The position numbers and the translations under genes are program-made. The notes beneath the pieces were generated by a model that made no database searches, was not told where the DNA came from, and saw only the letters and a program-made list of their open reading frames with translations. A DNA stretch of 17,920 nucleotides, from assembly GCF_050337105.1 (NCBI RefSeq), contig NZ_JAKJSQ010000072.1:1-17920 (forward strand), given 5' to 3'. This document shows, one piece after another, positions 1 through 9,214 of this stretch; within the stretch, counting starts at the first letter, position 1; each line of letters starts with the position of its first letter. The stretch is from Aliivibrio_A kagoshimensis (GTDB lineage Bacteria; Pseudomonadota; Gammaproteobacteria; Enterobacterales; Vibrionaceae).

Positions 1-71
1 ACATATAAATGCTCTCAATCAAACTACTGCAATTGATATAACTATTACTTTAGCATTTGGAGTCTTTTTTC

Positions 72-1988
72 ATGAATATTAAGAAAAAGTTAATATTAAC
101 CACTGTATCAGCGATTGTTTTCACCTCAACAATACTGACTTTTATTGCTAGCCAAGCAGCAACTGATTCAATTGAAAAGAGGCTGTATAATACTGAACTA
201 CCTTCCGTTTTACTTTCCGTTACTGAAGGGGTCGAAAAAAGCTTAACCACCCCACTAGTTGTATCAAAAGCCCTTGCAACCAACCCAGATTATCTTCCTT
301 TGATCCAAAATGGCGAACTCGATGCTCACTCACAACAGGTCAGTCAATACTTAACCTCAGTAAAAAATGAGTACGACGCCCTTACTGCCTTTTTCATCCC
401 AGCCCAAAGCGGTAATTATTATACTGAACGAGGACGTATCAAAACCTTATCTTCACAGAAAGCCAGTGATCAGTGGTTTTATCAGTTCTTACAAAGTGGA
501 AAACCCTATGCGCTTTCACTGGATATCGATTCTGAAAGTAACATTGCCGTACTTTTTATTAACTACGCCATCAAAAATAATGGCAATACCATTGGTGTAG
601 CGGGTATAGGCTTACCACTGGCCGAAATGACCGAGATGATCAAAGCCTACAAAATTGGTGAACAAGGTCAGGTATTTTTAACCGATGCAGCCGGTGTCAT
701 TCAGCTTCACCGTTCGCAAGCGTCTCGTGATAAGACACTGTCTGATTACTTCGATCAACCAATGCCAAACTTCTTAAATAAAACGACGATTCAAATTAGT
801 TCATTATCAGGTTCTAACGGCGATCAGATTGTCGCTTCCCAATATCTCCCTTTACTCGATTGGTTTGTGGTTGCTGAACTTTCCGCCGATGAAGTCTTTC
901 AAGATACCTCTGAATTGACACGAACACTGATTCTTGTCGGTGTCGGCATCACAATACTGTTTACTGCTATTGCGACTTGGCTCATTACTACTGTGATCAA
1001 TCCATTGAATCATGTAGGAAAAATGCTTGAAGAGATCTCATCTGGTGAAGGCGATCTCACTCGCCGTCTTGATGACAGTACCAATGACGAAATTGGGGCA
1101 CTATCAGGTAGCTATAACCGCTTTGTTGAGTCACTCGCTCAAATGCTCGAACAGGTTCAATCAACCAGTAGTCAGTTACTAAATGGGGTTAAATCCATAG
1201 ATGTTCAAATGAACAACATCAGCCAGGATGTACTAAAACAGCAGAGCCAAACTGAAATGATGGCCACCGCAATTCAAGAGATGGGGCACACCGCTGATGA
1301 AATCGCTTCTAACGCTAATCATGCCGCACAGAGCACAACTCAAATTGATGTGGATGCTGTTGACGGCCATCAGTCGGTAGAAGAGACGATTTCACATGTT
1401 ACTGAAATGGAAAGTAAGCTTGAATCTACCACCGAGGTCATTCAACAATTAGCCGAAGAAGCCGTCGCGATTAATAGCATGTTAGAAGTGATTCATGGCA
1501 TATCTGAGCAAACAAACTTACTGGCTCTTAATGCTGCTATTGAAGCGGCTCGTGCTGGAGACCAAGGACGTGGATTTGCCGTTGTTGCTGATGAAGTACG
1601 TACTCTTGCGCTACGAAGTAACCAATCGACAGGCGAGATAAAAACCATTATTGAACGCCTTCAACACAAATCGGATCAAAGTGTCCAAGCGATGGAAAGT
1701 GGTGTGAAAACAGCTGAAATTTCCAAGCAACTTGCTATAACATCTGGTAAGAAGCTGACTGAGATATCCAGCTCAATACAGAATATGAATGATATGAATA
1801 TTCAAATTGCCACTGCGACTGAAGAGCAAACCAGTGTGGTCGCTGAGGTGAGTAACACGGTAACGGATATTGCTTCTATTGCAGAGTCTAACGCTACCTA
1901 TGCCAAACAAGCGGGCATGGACTGTGATGAGCTACGAGCTCAAGCAGCGCAGCTTGAAGAGCTCGTTTCTCGCTTTAAATTAAGTTAA
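72..1988 (+). CDS. Methyl-accepting chemotaxis protein with dCache-type sensor
   Basis: Inner-membrane chemoreceptor of 638 residues. Transmembrane segment 1 is at about residues 8-28. A periplasmic region at about 30-283 looks like a double-Cache domain, with the stretch around W135-D153 and a GVAGIGLPL segment at 175-183. Transmembrane segment 2 is at about 286-307, a HAMP domain (starting INPL, with a DEIG motif) at about 308-360, then a long coiled-coil signalling domain. The hairpin tip at about 476-509 carries the canonical ISEQTNLLALNAAIEAARAG and GRGFAVVADEVR sequences that contact CheA and CheW. The C-terminus lacks a CheR/CheB-docking pentapeptide. I place the start at ATG 72, because GGAG at 59-62 gives a ribosome binding site nine bases upstream; TTG 57 opens the same frame but would lie on that site. 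The ligand cannot be read from the sequence; the canonical amino-acid motif of dCache_1AA sensors is not obvious. Confidence 0.93.
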   Translation: MNIKKKLILTTVSAIVFTSTILTFIASQAATDSIEKRLYNTELPSVLLSVTEGVEKSLTTPLVVSKALATNPDYLPLIQNGELDAHSQQVSQYLTSVKNEYDALTAFFIPAQSGNYYTERGRIKTLSSQKASDQWFYQFLQSGKPYALSLDIDSESNIAVLFINYAIKNNGNTIGVAGIGLPLAEMTEMIKAYKIGEQGQVFLTDAAGVIQLHRSQASRDKTLSDYFDQPMPNFLNKTTIQISSLSGSNGDQIVASQYLPLLDWFVVAELSADEVFQDTSELTRTLILVGVGITILFTAIATWLITTVINPLNHVGKMLEEISSGEGDLTRRLDDSTNDEIGALSGSYNRFVESLAQMLEQVQSTSSQLLNGVKSIDVQMNNISQDVLKQQSQTEMMATAIQEMGHTADEIASNANHAAQSTTQIDVDAVDGHQSVEETISHVTEMESKLESTTEVIQQLAEEAVAINSMLEVIHGISEQTNLLALNAAIEAARAGDQGRGFAVVADEVRTLALRSNQSTGEIKTIIERLQHKSDQSVQAMESGVKTAEISKQLAITSGKKLTEISSSIQNMNDMNIQIATATEEQTSVVAEVSNTVTDIASIAESNATYAKQAGMDCDELRAQAAQLEELVSRFKLS

Positions 1989-2009
1989 CACGTTCAGTAC
2001 TGTCAATAA

Positions 2010-2036
2010 AAAATGGCTACCAAAGGTAGCCATTTT
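2010..2036. terminator. Bidirectional intrinsic terminator between the chemoreceptor gene and speB
   Basis: A perfect 12-base inverted repeat (AAAATGGCTACC, loop AAA, GGTAGCCATTTT) lies between two convergent genes. The plus strand ends in four T and the minus strand in six, so the hairpin can terminate both the chemoreceptor transcript and the speA-speB transcript. Confidence 0.9.
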
Positions 2037-2043
2037 CAATGTG

Positions 2044-2970
2044 TTACTTTGCCACTTTAGTGGCACTCCACAAATAGAGCAGTTCCAAAGCGATGGTTGC
2101 ACCAGCCAATGCAGTGATATCACTGTGATCATACGCCGGTGACACTTCAACCACATCCATTCCCACGAGATTAATACCGACTAAACCACGAAGGATTTTC
2201 AGCACTTTATCTGAATTCAAACCACCGCACACTGGTGTTCCAGTTCCGGGGGCAAAAGCGGGATCCAAACAGTCAATATCGAATGTTAAATAAACCGGCC
2301 TATCTCCTACGATGCCTTTTACCTGTTCAACAACCTGCTCGGCACTCATGTCATTCGCTTGCATCGCATTGATCACATTAAAACCGTGCCCATCTGCTTG
2401 GTACTCGGTGCGTATGCCAATCTGCACAGAGTGCTCAACACTGATTAATCCCTCTTTAGGAGCATGGTAGAACATGGTGCCGTGATCATAACGGCTACCA
2501 TTGCTGTAAGTATCGGTATGTGCATCGAAATGTATCAACGCCATTTCACCATATTTTTTGGCGTACGAACGCAGCAATGGTAAGGTGATGAAGTGATCTC
2601 CCCCTAAGCCTAGTAACGTTTTTCCACTGGCTATAATGGCATCTGCCGCCGCTTCCATGCGCTGAGTAAAATCTTCCGCATCGCCACAATCAAACACCAA
2701 ATCCCCTGCATCGATCACCTGAGTGCGATCAAAGAGGTTGAAGTCCCAAGGGAACTTCTTCTCCTCCCATGCCAAGTTAACTGAGGCACGACGAATAGCA
2801 TCTGGACCTAAGCGCGCACCAGGACGACCTGATGTTGCCATATCCAAAGGCGCTCCTAACACAACCACATCCGCTTCAACCTCCAATGGGTTTTTCACCA
2901 AAGGTCGACGCATAAACGTCATTGCGTTTGAATAGAGTGAGTAGTCCGTTTTAGTAAAGAGATCTTTCAT
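2044..2970 (-). CDS. speB: Agmatinase (agmatine ureohydrolase)
   Basis: Cytoplasmic binuclear-manganese ureohydrolase that splits agmatine into putrescine and urea, the second step of the arginine decarboxylase route. At 308 residues it matches the family length. The arginase-fold metal ligands are all visible: H126 in GGDHF, D149, H151 and D153 in FDAHTD, and D231 and D233 in FDIDCLDP. H163 in HGTMF and E275 in VVEV match conserved active-site positions. The start ATG shares one base with the TAA stop of the upstream speA gene (TAATG at 2968-2972), which implies translational coupling and one transcript. The bidirectional hairpin at 2010-2036 ends the unit. It could be called a generic arginase-family protein, but the pairing with speA and the close resemblance to known SpeB make agmatinase the clear choice. 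Confidence 0.96.
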   Translation of the reverse strand: MKDLFTKTDYSLYSNAMTFMRRPLVKNPLEVEADVVVLGAPLDMATSGRPGARLGPDAIRRASVNLAWEEKKFPWDFNLFDRTQVIDAGDLVFDCGDAEDFTQRMEAAADAIIASGKTLLGLGGDHFITLPLLRSYAKKYGEMALIHFDAHTDTYSNGSRYDHGTMFYHAPKEGLISVEHSVQIGIRTEYQADGHGFNVINAMQANDMSAEQVVEQVKGIVGDRPVYLTFDIDCLDPAFAPGTGTPVCGGLNSDKVLKILRGLVGINLVGMDVVEVSPAYDHSDITALAGATIALELLYLWSATKVAK

Positions 2971-4880
2971 TAAAAATCTTCCAAATAAGTGTATCCCATT
3001 AGACCTTGCTCTAACTCCTCAAGCACGCTCTGCTGCTCCTCTTTTGCCACGCGGCAACTGACGAGATCGCGATAGTTTTGACGGATCAAGTCCACGTCAA
3101 TATGTACATAACGCATCATGTCTTCTACCGTGTCACCTTCATTGATGTAATCGATGTTGGCCTTGCCCTCTTCGTCAACGTTAACCACCACACTGTGTGT
3201 GTCGCCAAACAAGTTATGCATATCACCCAATATCTCTTGGTAGGCTCCCACCAAAAAGAAACCCATCAAATAAGGTTCATCTGGATTCCAGGCTGGTACA
3301 GGTAGTGTTTTTTCAATACCTTGCCCATCTACATATTGGTGTATGGTGCCATCAGAGTCGCAGGTAATATCCAAAACCACTGCACGGCGCTCTTCTACAT
3401 TTGCCAAGCCACTTAATGGCAATACCGGGAATACTTGATCAATCCCCCACGCATCAGGCAGTGACTGGAACAGTGAGAAATTGACAAAAAACTTATCCGC
3501 CAAACGCTCACTCAACTCATCCAAAATCGGACGATGAAAGCGGTTCTTGGTGCACATTCTCACACTCAATTCATAATTGATGCGTAATGATATTTGCTCT
3601 GCCCACGCACGATGTTGAAGGTTCAACATACCCGTCGCAAATTGATTGTGCGCTTCAGACACATCACTTTGCGTATCGTTATAGATTTCGATTAATGCTC
3701 GATCATCGCTGCCATTTTCAAGCTGTTGCAAATTACGCCACATGTTATGCATCAATTGTGGGGCATCTTCATTAGGCTCACCAATCGCTTCTGGGGTATA
3801 ACTCTCAGTACCAATGACATTAGTCACCAAAACCGCATGATGCGCTGTTAAAGAACGTCCCGATTCAGAGATGATCACTGGCATCGGCTGTGAATATTGT
3901 TGGCAAACATCCCCTATGCTCATCACAATATTTCGAGCATATTCAGCCAACCCATAATTCATCGAGTTCGATGATTGGCTTCGAGTACCATCGTAGTCCA
4001 CCGCTAAACCACCACCGACATCTAAATAGGTCAAGTTGGCGCCAATATCACGAAGCTCGCAATAGAATCGAGCCGCTTCGCTCACTCCGTTACGAACATC
4101 TCGAATGTTGGCCATTTGAGAGCCCAGGTGGAAATGCACCAACTGTAAAATATCTAGCTGTTCTTCCGCTTTCAAGCGTTCAATAACCGTTAAAACTTGT
4201 GACGCTGACAGCCCAAATTTCGACTTCTCCCCCCCACTGGCTTGCCACTTGCCAGCCCCTTGAGAAGCGAGGCGAATGCGCAAGCCTAATCGAGGTGTGA
4301 CCCCTAATGCTTTCGCTTCTGATAGAACCAAATCAAGCTCTGACAGTTTTTCCAACACAATAAACACTTGATGGCCCAGTTTCTCACCGATCAATGCTAA
4401 GCGAACATACTCGCGATCTTTGTAACCGTTACAAACAATCACTGAGCTCGCTTTTTGTGCTAATGCCAATACGGCCAGTAATTCTGGTTTGCTGCCGGAC
4501 TCTAAGCCTAATTGCTTCTGCTCAAGTTGAGCCTGGCTAGCTAAAATTTCATCTACAACTTCTTTTTGCTGGTTCACTTTTATTGGATAAACCAGTAAAT
4601 ATTTATTTTGGTATTGGCTCTCTTCTATTGCTTGGTTAAATGCATCGCAAATGCTGTGCACTCGTTGGTGCACAATTTGCGGGAAACGCACCAGCGCAGG
4701 CAACCCGATATTTCGTTGCTCTAACTGCTTCACAACCTGACTTAACGGTACTTGATGCTGGCTGTCACTTCTTGGTGATACATACACCTCGCCACTGTCG
4801 TCAATACCATAAAAACCTTGGCTCCAATGCTTCACATTATACTCTGCACGGATGCGCTCCAAATTAACCGAATTTTCCAA
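2970..4880 (-). CDS. speA: Biosynthetic arginine decarboxylase
   Basis: PLP-dependent fold-III decarboxylase converting arginine to agmatine and CO2, first step of the agmatine route to putrescine. It has 636 residues, slightly shorter than E. coli SpeA because the N-terminal extension is missing. Visible landmarks: PLP lysine K101 in LVYPIKVNQ, H251 in HFHLGSQ, the glycine-rich phosphate-binding DVGGGL at 287-292, ESGR at 339-342, catalytic C507 in CDSD, and GAYQE at 545-549. The protein ends GYTYLEDF, typical of the family. The start is TTG at 4880: an in-frame TGA lies four codons upstream (4890-4892) and GAGG sits seven bases before the TTG, so no ATG start is available upstream. It overlaps speB by one base. 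A hairpin in the leader (4916-4940) may affect expression. Confidence 0.95.
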   Translation of the reverse strand: MENSVNLERIRAEYNVKHWSQGFYGIDDSGEVYVSPRSDSQHQVPLSQVVKQLEQRNIGLPALVRFPQIVHQRVHSICDAFNQAIEESQYQNKYLLVYPIKVNQQKEVVDEILASQAQLEQKQLGLESGSKPELLAVLALAQKASSVIVCNGYKDREYVRLALIGEKLGHQVFIVLEKLSELDLVLSEAKALGVTPRLGLRIRLASQGAGKWQASGGEKSKFGLSASQVLTVIERLKAEEQLDILQLVHFHLGSQMANIRDVRNGVSEAARFYCELRDIGANLTYLDVGGGLAVDYDGTRSQSSNSMNYGLAEYARNIVMSIGDVCQQYSQPMPVIISESGRSLTAHHAVLVTNVIGTESYTPEAIGEPNEDAPQLMHNMWRNLQQLENGSDDRALIEIYNDTQSDVSEAHNQFATGMLNLQHRAWAEQISLRINYELSVRMCTKNRFHRPILDELSERLADKFFVNFSLFQSLPDAWGIDQVFPVLPLSGLANVEERRAVVLDITCDSDGTIHQYVDGQGIEKTLPVPAWNPDEPYLMGFFLVGAYQEILGDMHNLFGDTHSVVVNVDEEGKANIDYINEGDTVEDMMRYVHIDVDLIRQNYRDLVSCRVAKEEQQSVLEELEQGLMGYTYLEDF

Positions 4881-4886
4881 ACCTAG

Positions 4887-4890
4887 ACCT
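4887..4890 (-). promoter_or_regulatory. Ribosome binding site fixing the TTG start of speA
   Basis: On the minus strand GAGG is followed by TCTAGGT and then TTG. The A of this GAGG belongs to the in-frame TGA at 4890-4892. This excludes longer reading frames and supports the rare TTG start. Confidence 0.7.
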
Positions 4891-4915
4891 CACACAATAG
4901 GGTCATTGATAGAAA

Positions 4916-4940
4916 ATGCCTCATCAAAAGTGCGAGGCAT
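4916..4940 (-). promoter_or_regulatory. Hairpin in the speA leader, possible attenuator
   Basis: Seven-base perfect arms ATGCCTC (4916-4922) and GAGGCAT (4934-4940) enclose an 11-base loop. On the minus strand the stem runs into a short T-rich stretch (TTTC), 35 bases before the speA start codon. It resembles a weak intrinsic terminator or a leader structure controlling translation. The rest of the gap (4941-5066) is AT-rich, and I could not identify a convincing promoter in it. Function is inferred from position only. Confidence 0.4.
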
Positions 4941-5066
4941 AACCCAATACTAAACGTTAATATAACGATAGCATCCACGGCATTAACCAACATTCTTAAA
5001 AATGAGTCCAACGATAAATCATGATGGTCACGATTAAAAAAGGTTATCGAATAGCGCTTTCCGCAT

Positions 5067-5110
5067 AAAAAAACACCCGAACCGTTGTACAACAACAGTT
5101 CGGGTGTTTT
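5067..5110 (-). terminator. Intrinsic terminator of malate synthase gene
   Basis: Thirteen-base arms AAAACACCCGAAC (5070-5082) and GTTCGGGTGTTTT (5098-5110) enclose a loop that contains its own GTTG-TA-CAAC palindrome. Read on the minus strand the stem ends in seven T, just downstream of the glcB stop codon. The opposite strand has only four T and no gene ending there. Confidence 0.88.
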
Positions 5111-5142
5111 AACCATATTACTTGTGCTTTAAATGCTTAAAT

Positions 5143-7308
5143 TTACTGTGCTTTCAGCTTCAATCGCATGGCATGCAGTACTGGCTCTGTATAACCACTT
5201 GGTTGCGCACAACCCTCAAACACCAATTCACAAGCAGCAGAAAAGGCAACGCTACTCTCAAAGTTTGGTGCCATATTACGGTAACTGGTATCGGAAGCAT
5301 TCTGCTTATCAACCACAGCCGCCATACGCTGCATCGTCTCCATCACCTGCTCTTTGCTGCAAATATCATGACGTAACCAGTTGGCAATATGTTGGCTTGA
5401 AATTCTCAACGTAGCGCGATCTTCCATTAAACCGACATTATTAATATCGGGTACTTTAGAACAACCTACACCTTGATCTATCCAACGAACTACATAACCT
5501 AAAATACCTTGAGTGTTGTTATCCAGTTCTCTTTGAATATCATCTTCAGTCAGAGCTTGATCTCCCAATAACGGGATGGTGAGAATGTCATCCACGTTGG
5601 CTCGAATGCGAGTGCTCAACTCTTCTTGGCGGCTTGGCACACTCACCTGATGATAATGCAGAGCGTGCAGAGTGGCGGCAGTAGGAGAAGGAACCCAAGC
5701 GGTATTAGCACCCGCTTGTGGATGGGCAATTTTTGCCCCCATCATCTTGGCCATGTTATCAGGCTCCGGCCACATTCCTTTACCGATTTGCGCTTTGCCT
5801 TGTAGACCGCAAGCAATTCCCAAGTCCACATTTTGATCTTCGTATGCTCCAATCCAAGTCATGCTTTTTAGCTGCGTTTTAGGGGCAAACGGGCCCGCTT
5901 CCATACTGGTGTGGATCTCATCCCCTGTTCGGTCTAGGAAACCAGTATTGATGAATACTACTCGCTCTTTCGCCGCACGAATACACTCTTTCAAATTGAC
6001 AGAGGTACGACGCTCTTCGTCCATAATACCCACTTTAATAGTGTTACGATCCAGCCCTAGCGCATCTTCAATACGGCCAAATAGTTCACTAGTAAAGGCC
6101 ACTTCTTCAGGACCGTGCATTTTAGGTTTTACGATGTTGATACTATTAGCGGTTGAATTTTGGAAACGGCTGTTACCCTTTAAATCATGCATCGCGATCA
6201 GTGAGCTGATCATGCCATCCATCATACCTTCAGGCACTTCGTTTCCGTCGTTGTCCAAGATAGCAGGGTTAGTCATTAAGTGCCCCACGTTACGAATAAA
6301 GAGCATACTTCGGCCTTTTAACGTAACTTCACTGCCATCTTCACTGATATATACGCGATCGTCATTCAAACGACGAACTATTGTATTACCCTTTTTCTGT
6401 AGGGACTCCTGCAAATCCCCTTTCATTAGGCCCAGCCAGTTTTTATACGCCAGCGCTTTATCTTCGCCGTCAACCGCTGCTACCGAGTCTTCACAATCCA
6501 TAATAGTAGTGAGCGCTGACTCCAGAAGTAAATCATTGACACCAGCTCGGTCTAACTTGCCCACAGCACTGTTTGAATCGATTTGAATCTCTAGGTGCAA
6601 GTTATTGTGTTTAAGTAATATTGCGGTAGGTGCAGCAGCGTCTCCTTGATAACCAATCAGCTGTTCGTTATCGCTTAGCATCACCTGTTCACCACTCTCC
6701 AACTGAGCTTTTAAACCGTTATCAATGCTGTAGTGAGTTACTGAGGTATGAGACGCACCGTTTAATGGCACACTGCTATCAAGAAATTGGCGGCCATAAG
6801 CGATGACTTTCTCACCACGGATTGGATTAAAACCTCCCCCCTTCTCTGCGCCATGCTCTTCGCTGATCACGTCAGTACCATACAAGGCATCATATAAACT
6901 GCCCCAACGCGCATTGGCCGCATTCAACGCAAAACGAGCGTTCATAATGGGTACCACTAATTGTGGCCCAGCTTGGGTAGCGATCTCGGGTTCAACACTG
7001 GAAGTTGCGACTTGAAAGTCCTCCCCCTCTTCAACCAAATAACCAATTTCTTGCAAGAAGGCTTTATATTCAACAGGGTTTAGGGGTTGGCCTACGCGCG
7101 CTGTATGCCATGCATCAATCTGCTTTTGCAATACATCACGTTTCTCTAATAAGGCTCTATTTTTAGGCGCTAACTCGTTAAGAATGCGCTCAAAAGACGA
7201 CCAAAAGTCATCCGCATTAATGCCCGTGCCTGGAATGATTTGATCGTTAACTAGTGCGAAGAGGGTGCTATCGATGTGCAAGCTACCCTGTTGAATACGT
7301 AAGCTCAT
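5143..7308 (-). CDS. glcB: Malate synthase G
   Basis: Cytoplasmic enzyme condensing glyoxylate with acetyl-CoA to malate, the second step of the glyoxylate shunt. The 721-residue length and sequence are those of isoform G rather than the shorter isoform A (about 530-550 residues). Catalytic residues can be placed by motif: R339 in LFIRNVG, magnesium ligands E431 in MDEERRT and D459 in GFLDRTGDEIHTSM, and catalytic base D630 in LMEDRATLRIS. C616 in GVGCSKVPD matches a conserved cysteine of the family. The ribosome binding site is AGAGAG about seven bases before ATG. It is divergent from aceA, so the two shunt enzymes share one intergenic control region; no aceK gene is present. Such genes are often labelled aceB in this setting, but glcB describes the isoform. 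Confidence 0.95.
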   Translation of the reverse strand: MSLRIQQGSLHIDSTLFALVNDQIIPGTGINADDFWSSFERILNELAPKNRALLEKRDVLQKQIDAWHTARVGQPLNPVEYKAFLQEIGYLVEEGEDFQVATSSVEPEIATQAGPQLVVPIMNARFALNAANARWGSLYDALYGTDVISEEHGAEKGGGFNPIRGEKVIAYGRQFLDSSVPLNGASHTSVTHYSIDNGLKAQLESGEQVMLSDNEQLIGYQGDAAAPTAILLKHNNLHLEIQIDSNSAVGKLDRAGVNDLLLESALTTIMDCEDSVAAVDGEDKALAYKNWLGLMKGDLQESLQKKGNTIVRRLNDDRVYISEDGSEVTLKGRSMLFIRNVGHLMTNPAILDNDGNEVPEGMMDGMISSLIAMHDLKGNSRFQNSTANSINIVKPKMHGPEEVAFTSELFGRIEDALGLDRNTIKVGIMDEERRTSVNLKECIRAAKERVVFINTGFLDRTGDEIHTSMEAGPFAPKTQLKSMTWIGAYEDQNVDLGIACGLQGKAQIGKGMWPEPDNMAKMMGAKIAHPQAGANTAWVPSPTAATLHALHYHQVSVPSRQEELSTRIRANVDDILTIPLLGDQALTEDDIQRELDNNTQGILGYVVRWIDQGVGCSKVPDINNVGLMEDRATLRISSQHIANWLRHDICSKEQVMETMQRMAAVVDKQNASDTSYRNMAPNFESSVAFSAACELVFEGCAQPSGYTEPVLHAMRLKLKAQ

Positions 7309-7595
7309 AGGTTCTCTCTAAAATGCGACTAATGACAATGTCTATTGATTCTATAGAGTTAACAAAAATTAAGCGAATTTATCATTTTTATAACCACTAT
7401 CTAACCAATCAATATTGCCCACTCTGTGAATCTCAGAGCAGTGCCTCCTCAACCTCTATTCACAAAATATATATCGAACATAAAAACTATAAATTATAAA
7501 AATAGTGGGTTCGGCGTTTAGACTGGATTCACGATTTAGATTTAGCAAACGGCCGACTTTGAGCCAACTTTTAACCTGTAAATTAAGGAAGAGCA
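7309..7595. promoter_or_regulatory. Shared glcB/aceA divergent control region
   Basis: This 287-base AT-rich gap separates two divergent glyoxylate-shunt genes and must hold both promoters. It contains an imperfect-loop palindrome, CTCTG-TGAATCT-CAGAG, at 7422-7438 near the middle, a tandem GATTTA repeat near 7534, and long A/T runs (7466-7506). No pair of -35/-10 boxes with good spacing stood out on either strand, and no full CRP or FadR-type consensus was seen. The aceA ribosome binding site AAGGAAGAG sits just before ATG 7596. Confidence 0.6.
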
Positions 7596-9194
7596 ATGTC
7601 AAATATCTCACAAGACATCGAAACGATTGGAGTTGCAAAGCGTAATGCAGGTGCTCCTTGGGATGCAATTAACCCTGAGTCAGCGGCTCGAATGAGAGCA
7701 CAAAACAGATTCAAGACTGGTCTCGATATCGCTCAATACACTGCAGATATCATGCGTGCTGATATGGCTGCTTATGACGCAGACAGTTCTCAGTACACTC
7801 AGTCTTTAGGCTGCTGGCATGGATTTATCGGTCAACAAAAAATGATCTCCGTAAAAAAGCACTTCAACGGCCAGACTGATCGACGTTACCTCTACCTTTC
7901 AGGTTGGATGGTTGCTGCTCTACGTTCTGACTTTGGTCCACTGCCTGACCAATCGATGCACGAAAAGACCAGTGTCGCTGGCCTCGTTGAAGAGCTCTAT
8001 ACTTTTTTGCGTCAAGCGGATGCTCGTGAATTAGGCGGACTATTTCGTGCTTTAGATGACGCGCGTGAAACCAATGACTATAACGCACAGATCGCGATTC
8101 AAGATCAAATTGATAACCACGTTACCCACGTAGTGCCCATTGTTGCCGATATTGATGCCGGTTTTGGTAACGCAGAAGCCACCTATTTAATGGCTAAGCA
8201 GATGATTGAAGCGGGTGCTTGTTGTTTACAGATTGAAAACCAAGTTGCCGACGAAAAACAGTGTGGGCACCAAGACGGTAAAGTCACCGTTCCGCACGCT
8301 GACTTTCATGCCAAACTCCGCGCGTTGCGTTACGCCTTTTTAGAACTTGGTATTGATAACGGTGTCATTGTGGCTCGTACTGACTCCCAAGGTGCAGGCC
8401 TGACCAAAGAGATTGCCGTGGTAAAAGAACCCGGCGATCAAGGTGACGTGTACAACTCCTTCCTTGATGTTGAAAAGATCGACGTTACCGCAATGGCCGA
8501 AGGGGATGTCTGCTTCAATCGCGACGGTAAGTTAGTTCGCCCTAAACGTCTGCCGTCTGGTCTGTATCAATTCCGTCAAGGTACTGGTGAGGCTCGTTGT
8601 GTCTTTGATTGTATCGAAGCGATCAATGCAGGGGCGGATCTGCTGTGGATTGAGACCGAAAAGCCGCACATAGGTCAGATTAAAGCCATGATGGACGAGG
8701 TACGTGCAGTGCACCCTACTGCAAAACTGGTTTATAACAACTCACCATCCTTTAATTGGACTCTTAACTTCCGCCAGCAGATGTTTGATTCTATGGAAGA
8801 AGCGGGCGAAGACGTTTCATCGTATGACCGAGCAAACTTGATGAGTGAAGAGTACGACCAATCTGAGCTCTCTAAACGTGCCGACGACAAGATCCGTACT
8901 TTCCAAGCAGACTCTGCACGTGAAGCAGGGATCTTCCATCACTTGATCACTCTGCCAACGTACCATACCGCAGCCCTATCGACTGATAACTTAGCCAAAG
9001 AGTACTTTGGTGACGCTGGTATGCTGGGTTATGTCGCAGGAGTTCAACGTAAAGAGATCCGTCAAGGCATCGCCTGTGTTAAGCACCAAAATATGTCGGG
9101 TTCAGACATGGGTGATGATCACAAAGAGTACTTTGCTGGTGAAAATGCATTAAAGGCTGGCGGGGCATTAAATACCTCAAACCAATTCAGCTAA
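7596..9194 (+). CDS. aceA: Isocitrate lyase, long form
   Basis: Cytoplasmic enzyme cleaving isocitrate to glyoxylate and succinate, the entry step of the glyoxylate shunt and required for growth on acetate or fatty acids. It has 532 residues, as in the long Pseudomonas/Acinetobacter-type isocitrate lyases, and longer than the E. coli enzyme of about 434. The catalytic loop is KQCGH at 221-225 with nucleophilic C223, where the classical motif is KKCGH. Other landmarks are DIDAGFGN at 185-192 for magnesium, NNSPSFNW at 381-388 and LPTYH at 453-457. It starts at ATG behind AAGGAAGAG. It is divergent from glcB and followed after 80 bases by a small gene. A GC-rich hairpin (9215-9236) follows the stop. 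Confidence 0.96.
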   Translation: MSNISQDIETIGVAKRNAGAPWDAINPESAARMRAQNRFKTGLDIAQYTADIMRADMAAYDADSSQYTQSLGCWHGFIGQQKMISVKKHFNGQTDRRYLYLSGWMVAALRSDFGPLPDQSMHEKTSVAGLVEELYTFLRQADARELGGLFRALDDARETNDYNAQIAIQDQIDNHVTHVVPIVADIDAGFGNAEATYLMAKQMIEAGACCLQIENQVADEKQCGHQDGKVTVPHADFHAKLRALRYAFLELGIDNGVIVARTDSQGAGLTKEIAVVKEPGDQGDVYNSFLDVEKIDVTAMAEGDVCFNRDGKLVRPKRLPSGLYQFRQGTGEARCVFDCIEAINAGADLLWIETEKPHIGQIKAMMDEVRAVHPTAKLVYNNSPSFNWTLNFRQQMFDSMEEAGEDVSSYDRANLMSEEYDQSELSKRADDKIRTFQADSAREAGIFHHLITLPTYHTAALSTDNLAKEYFGDAGMLGYVAGVQRKEIRQGIACVKHQNMSGSDMGDDHKEYFAGENALKAGGALNTSNQFS

Positions 9195-9214
9195 CCTAAA
9201 TGGGTTATTGATAA

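Noticed and set aside
57..71. TTG start for the chemoreceptor five codons upstream of the ATG
   Set aside because: The TTG overlaps the GGAG ribosome binding site that serves the ATG at 72.
4883..5116. A 77-codon open frame on the minus strand between speA and glcB
   Set aside because: It starts inside the glcB terminator region and runs through the speA leader hairpin, with no recognisable features; the leader and terminator explain this stretch.
5861..6586. A 241-codon open frame on the plus strand
   Set aside because: It is antisense to the well-supported malate synthase gene; its composition is that of a shadow frame, and it has no ribosome binding site or recognisable domain.
7425..7440. 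CRP-like TGTGA half site in the glcB-aceA gap
   Set aside because: The second half (GAGCA) matches TCACA at only two of five positions.
7456..7668. A 70-codon open frame on the minus strand in the glcB-aceA gap
   Set aside because: It overlaps the start of aceA and the shared control region and has no plausible domain.
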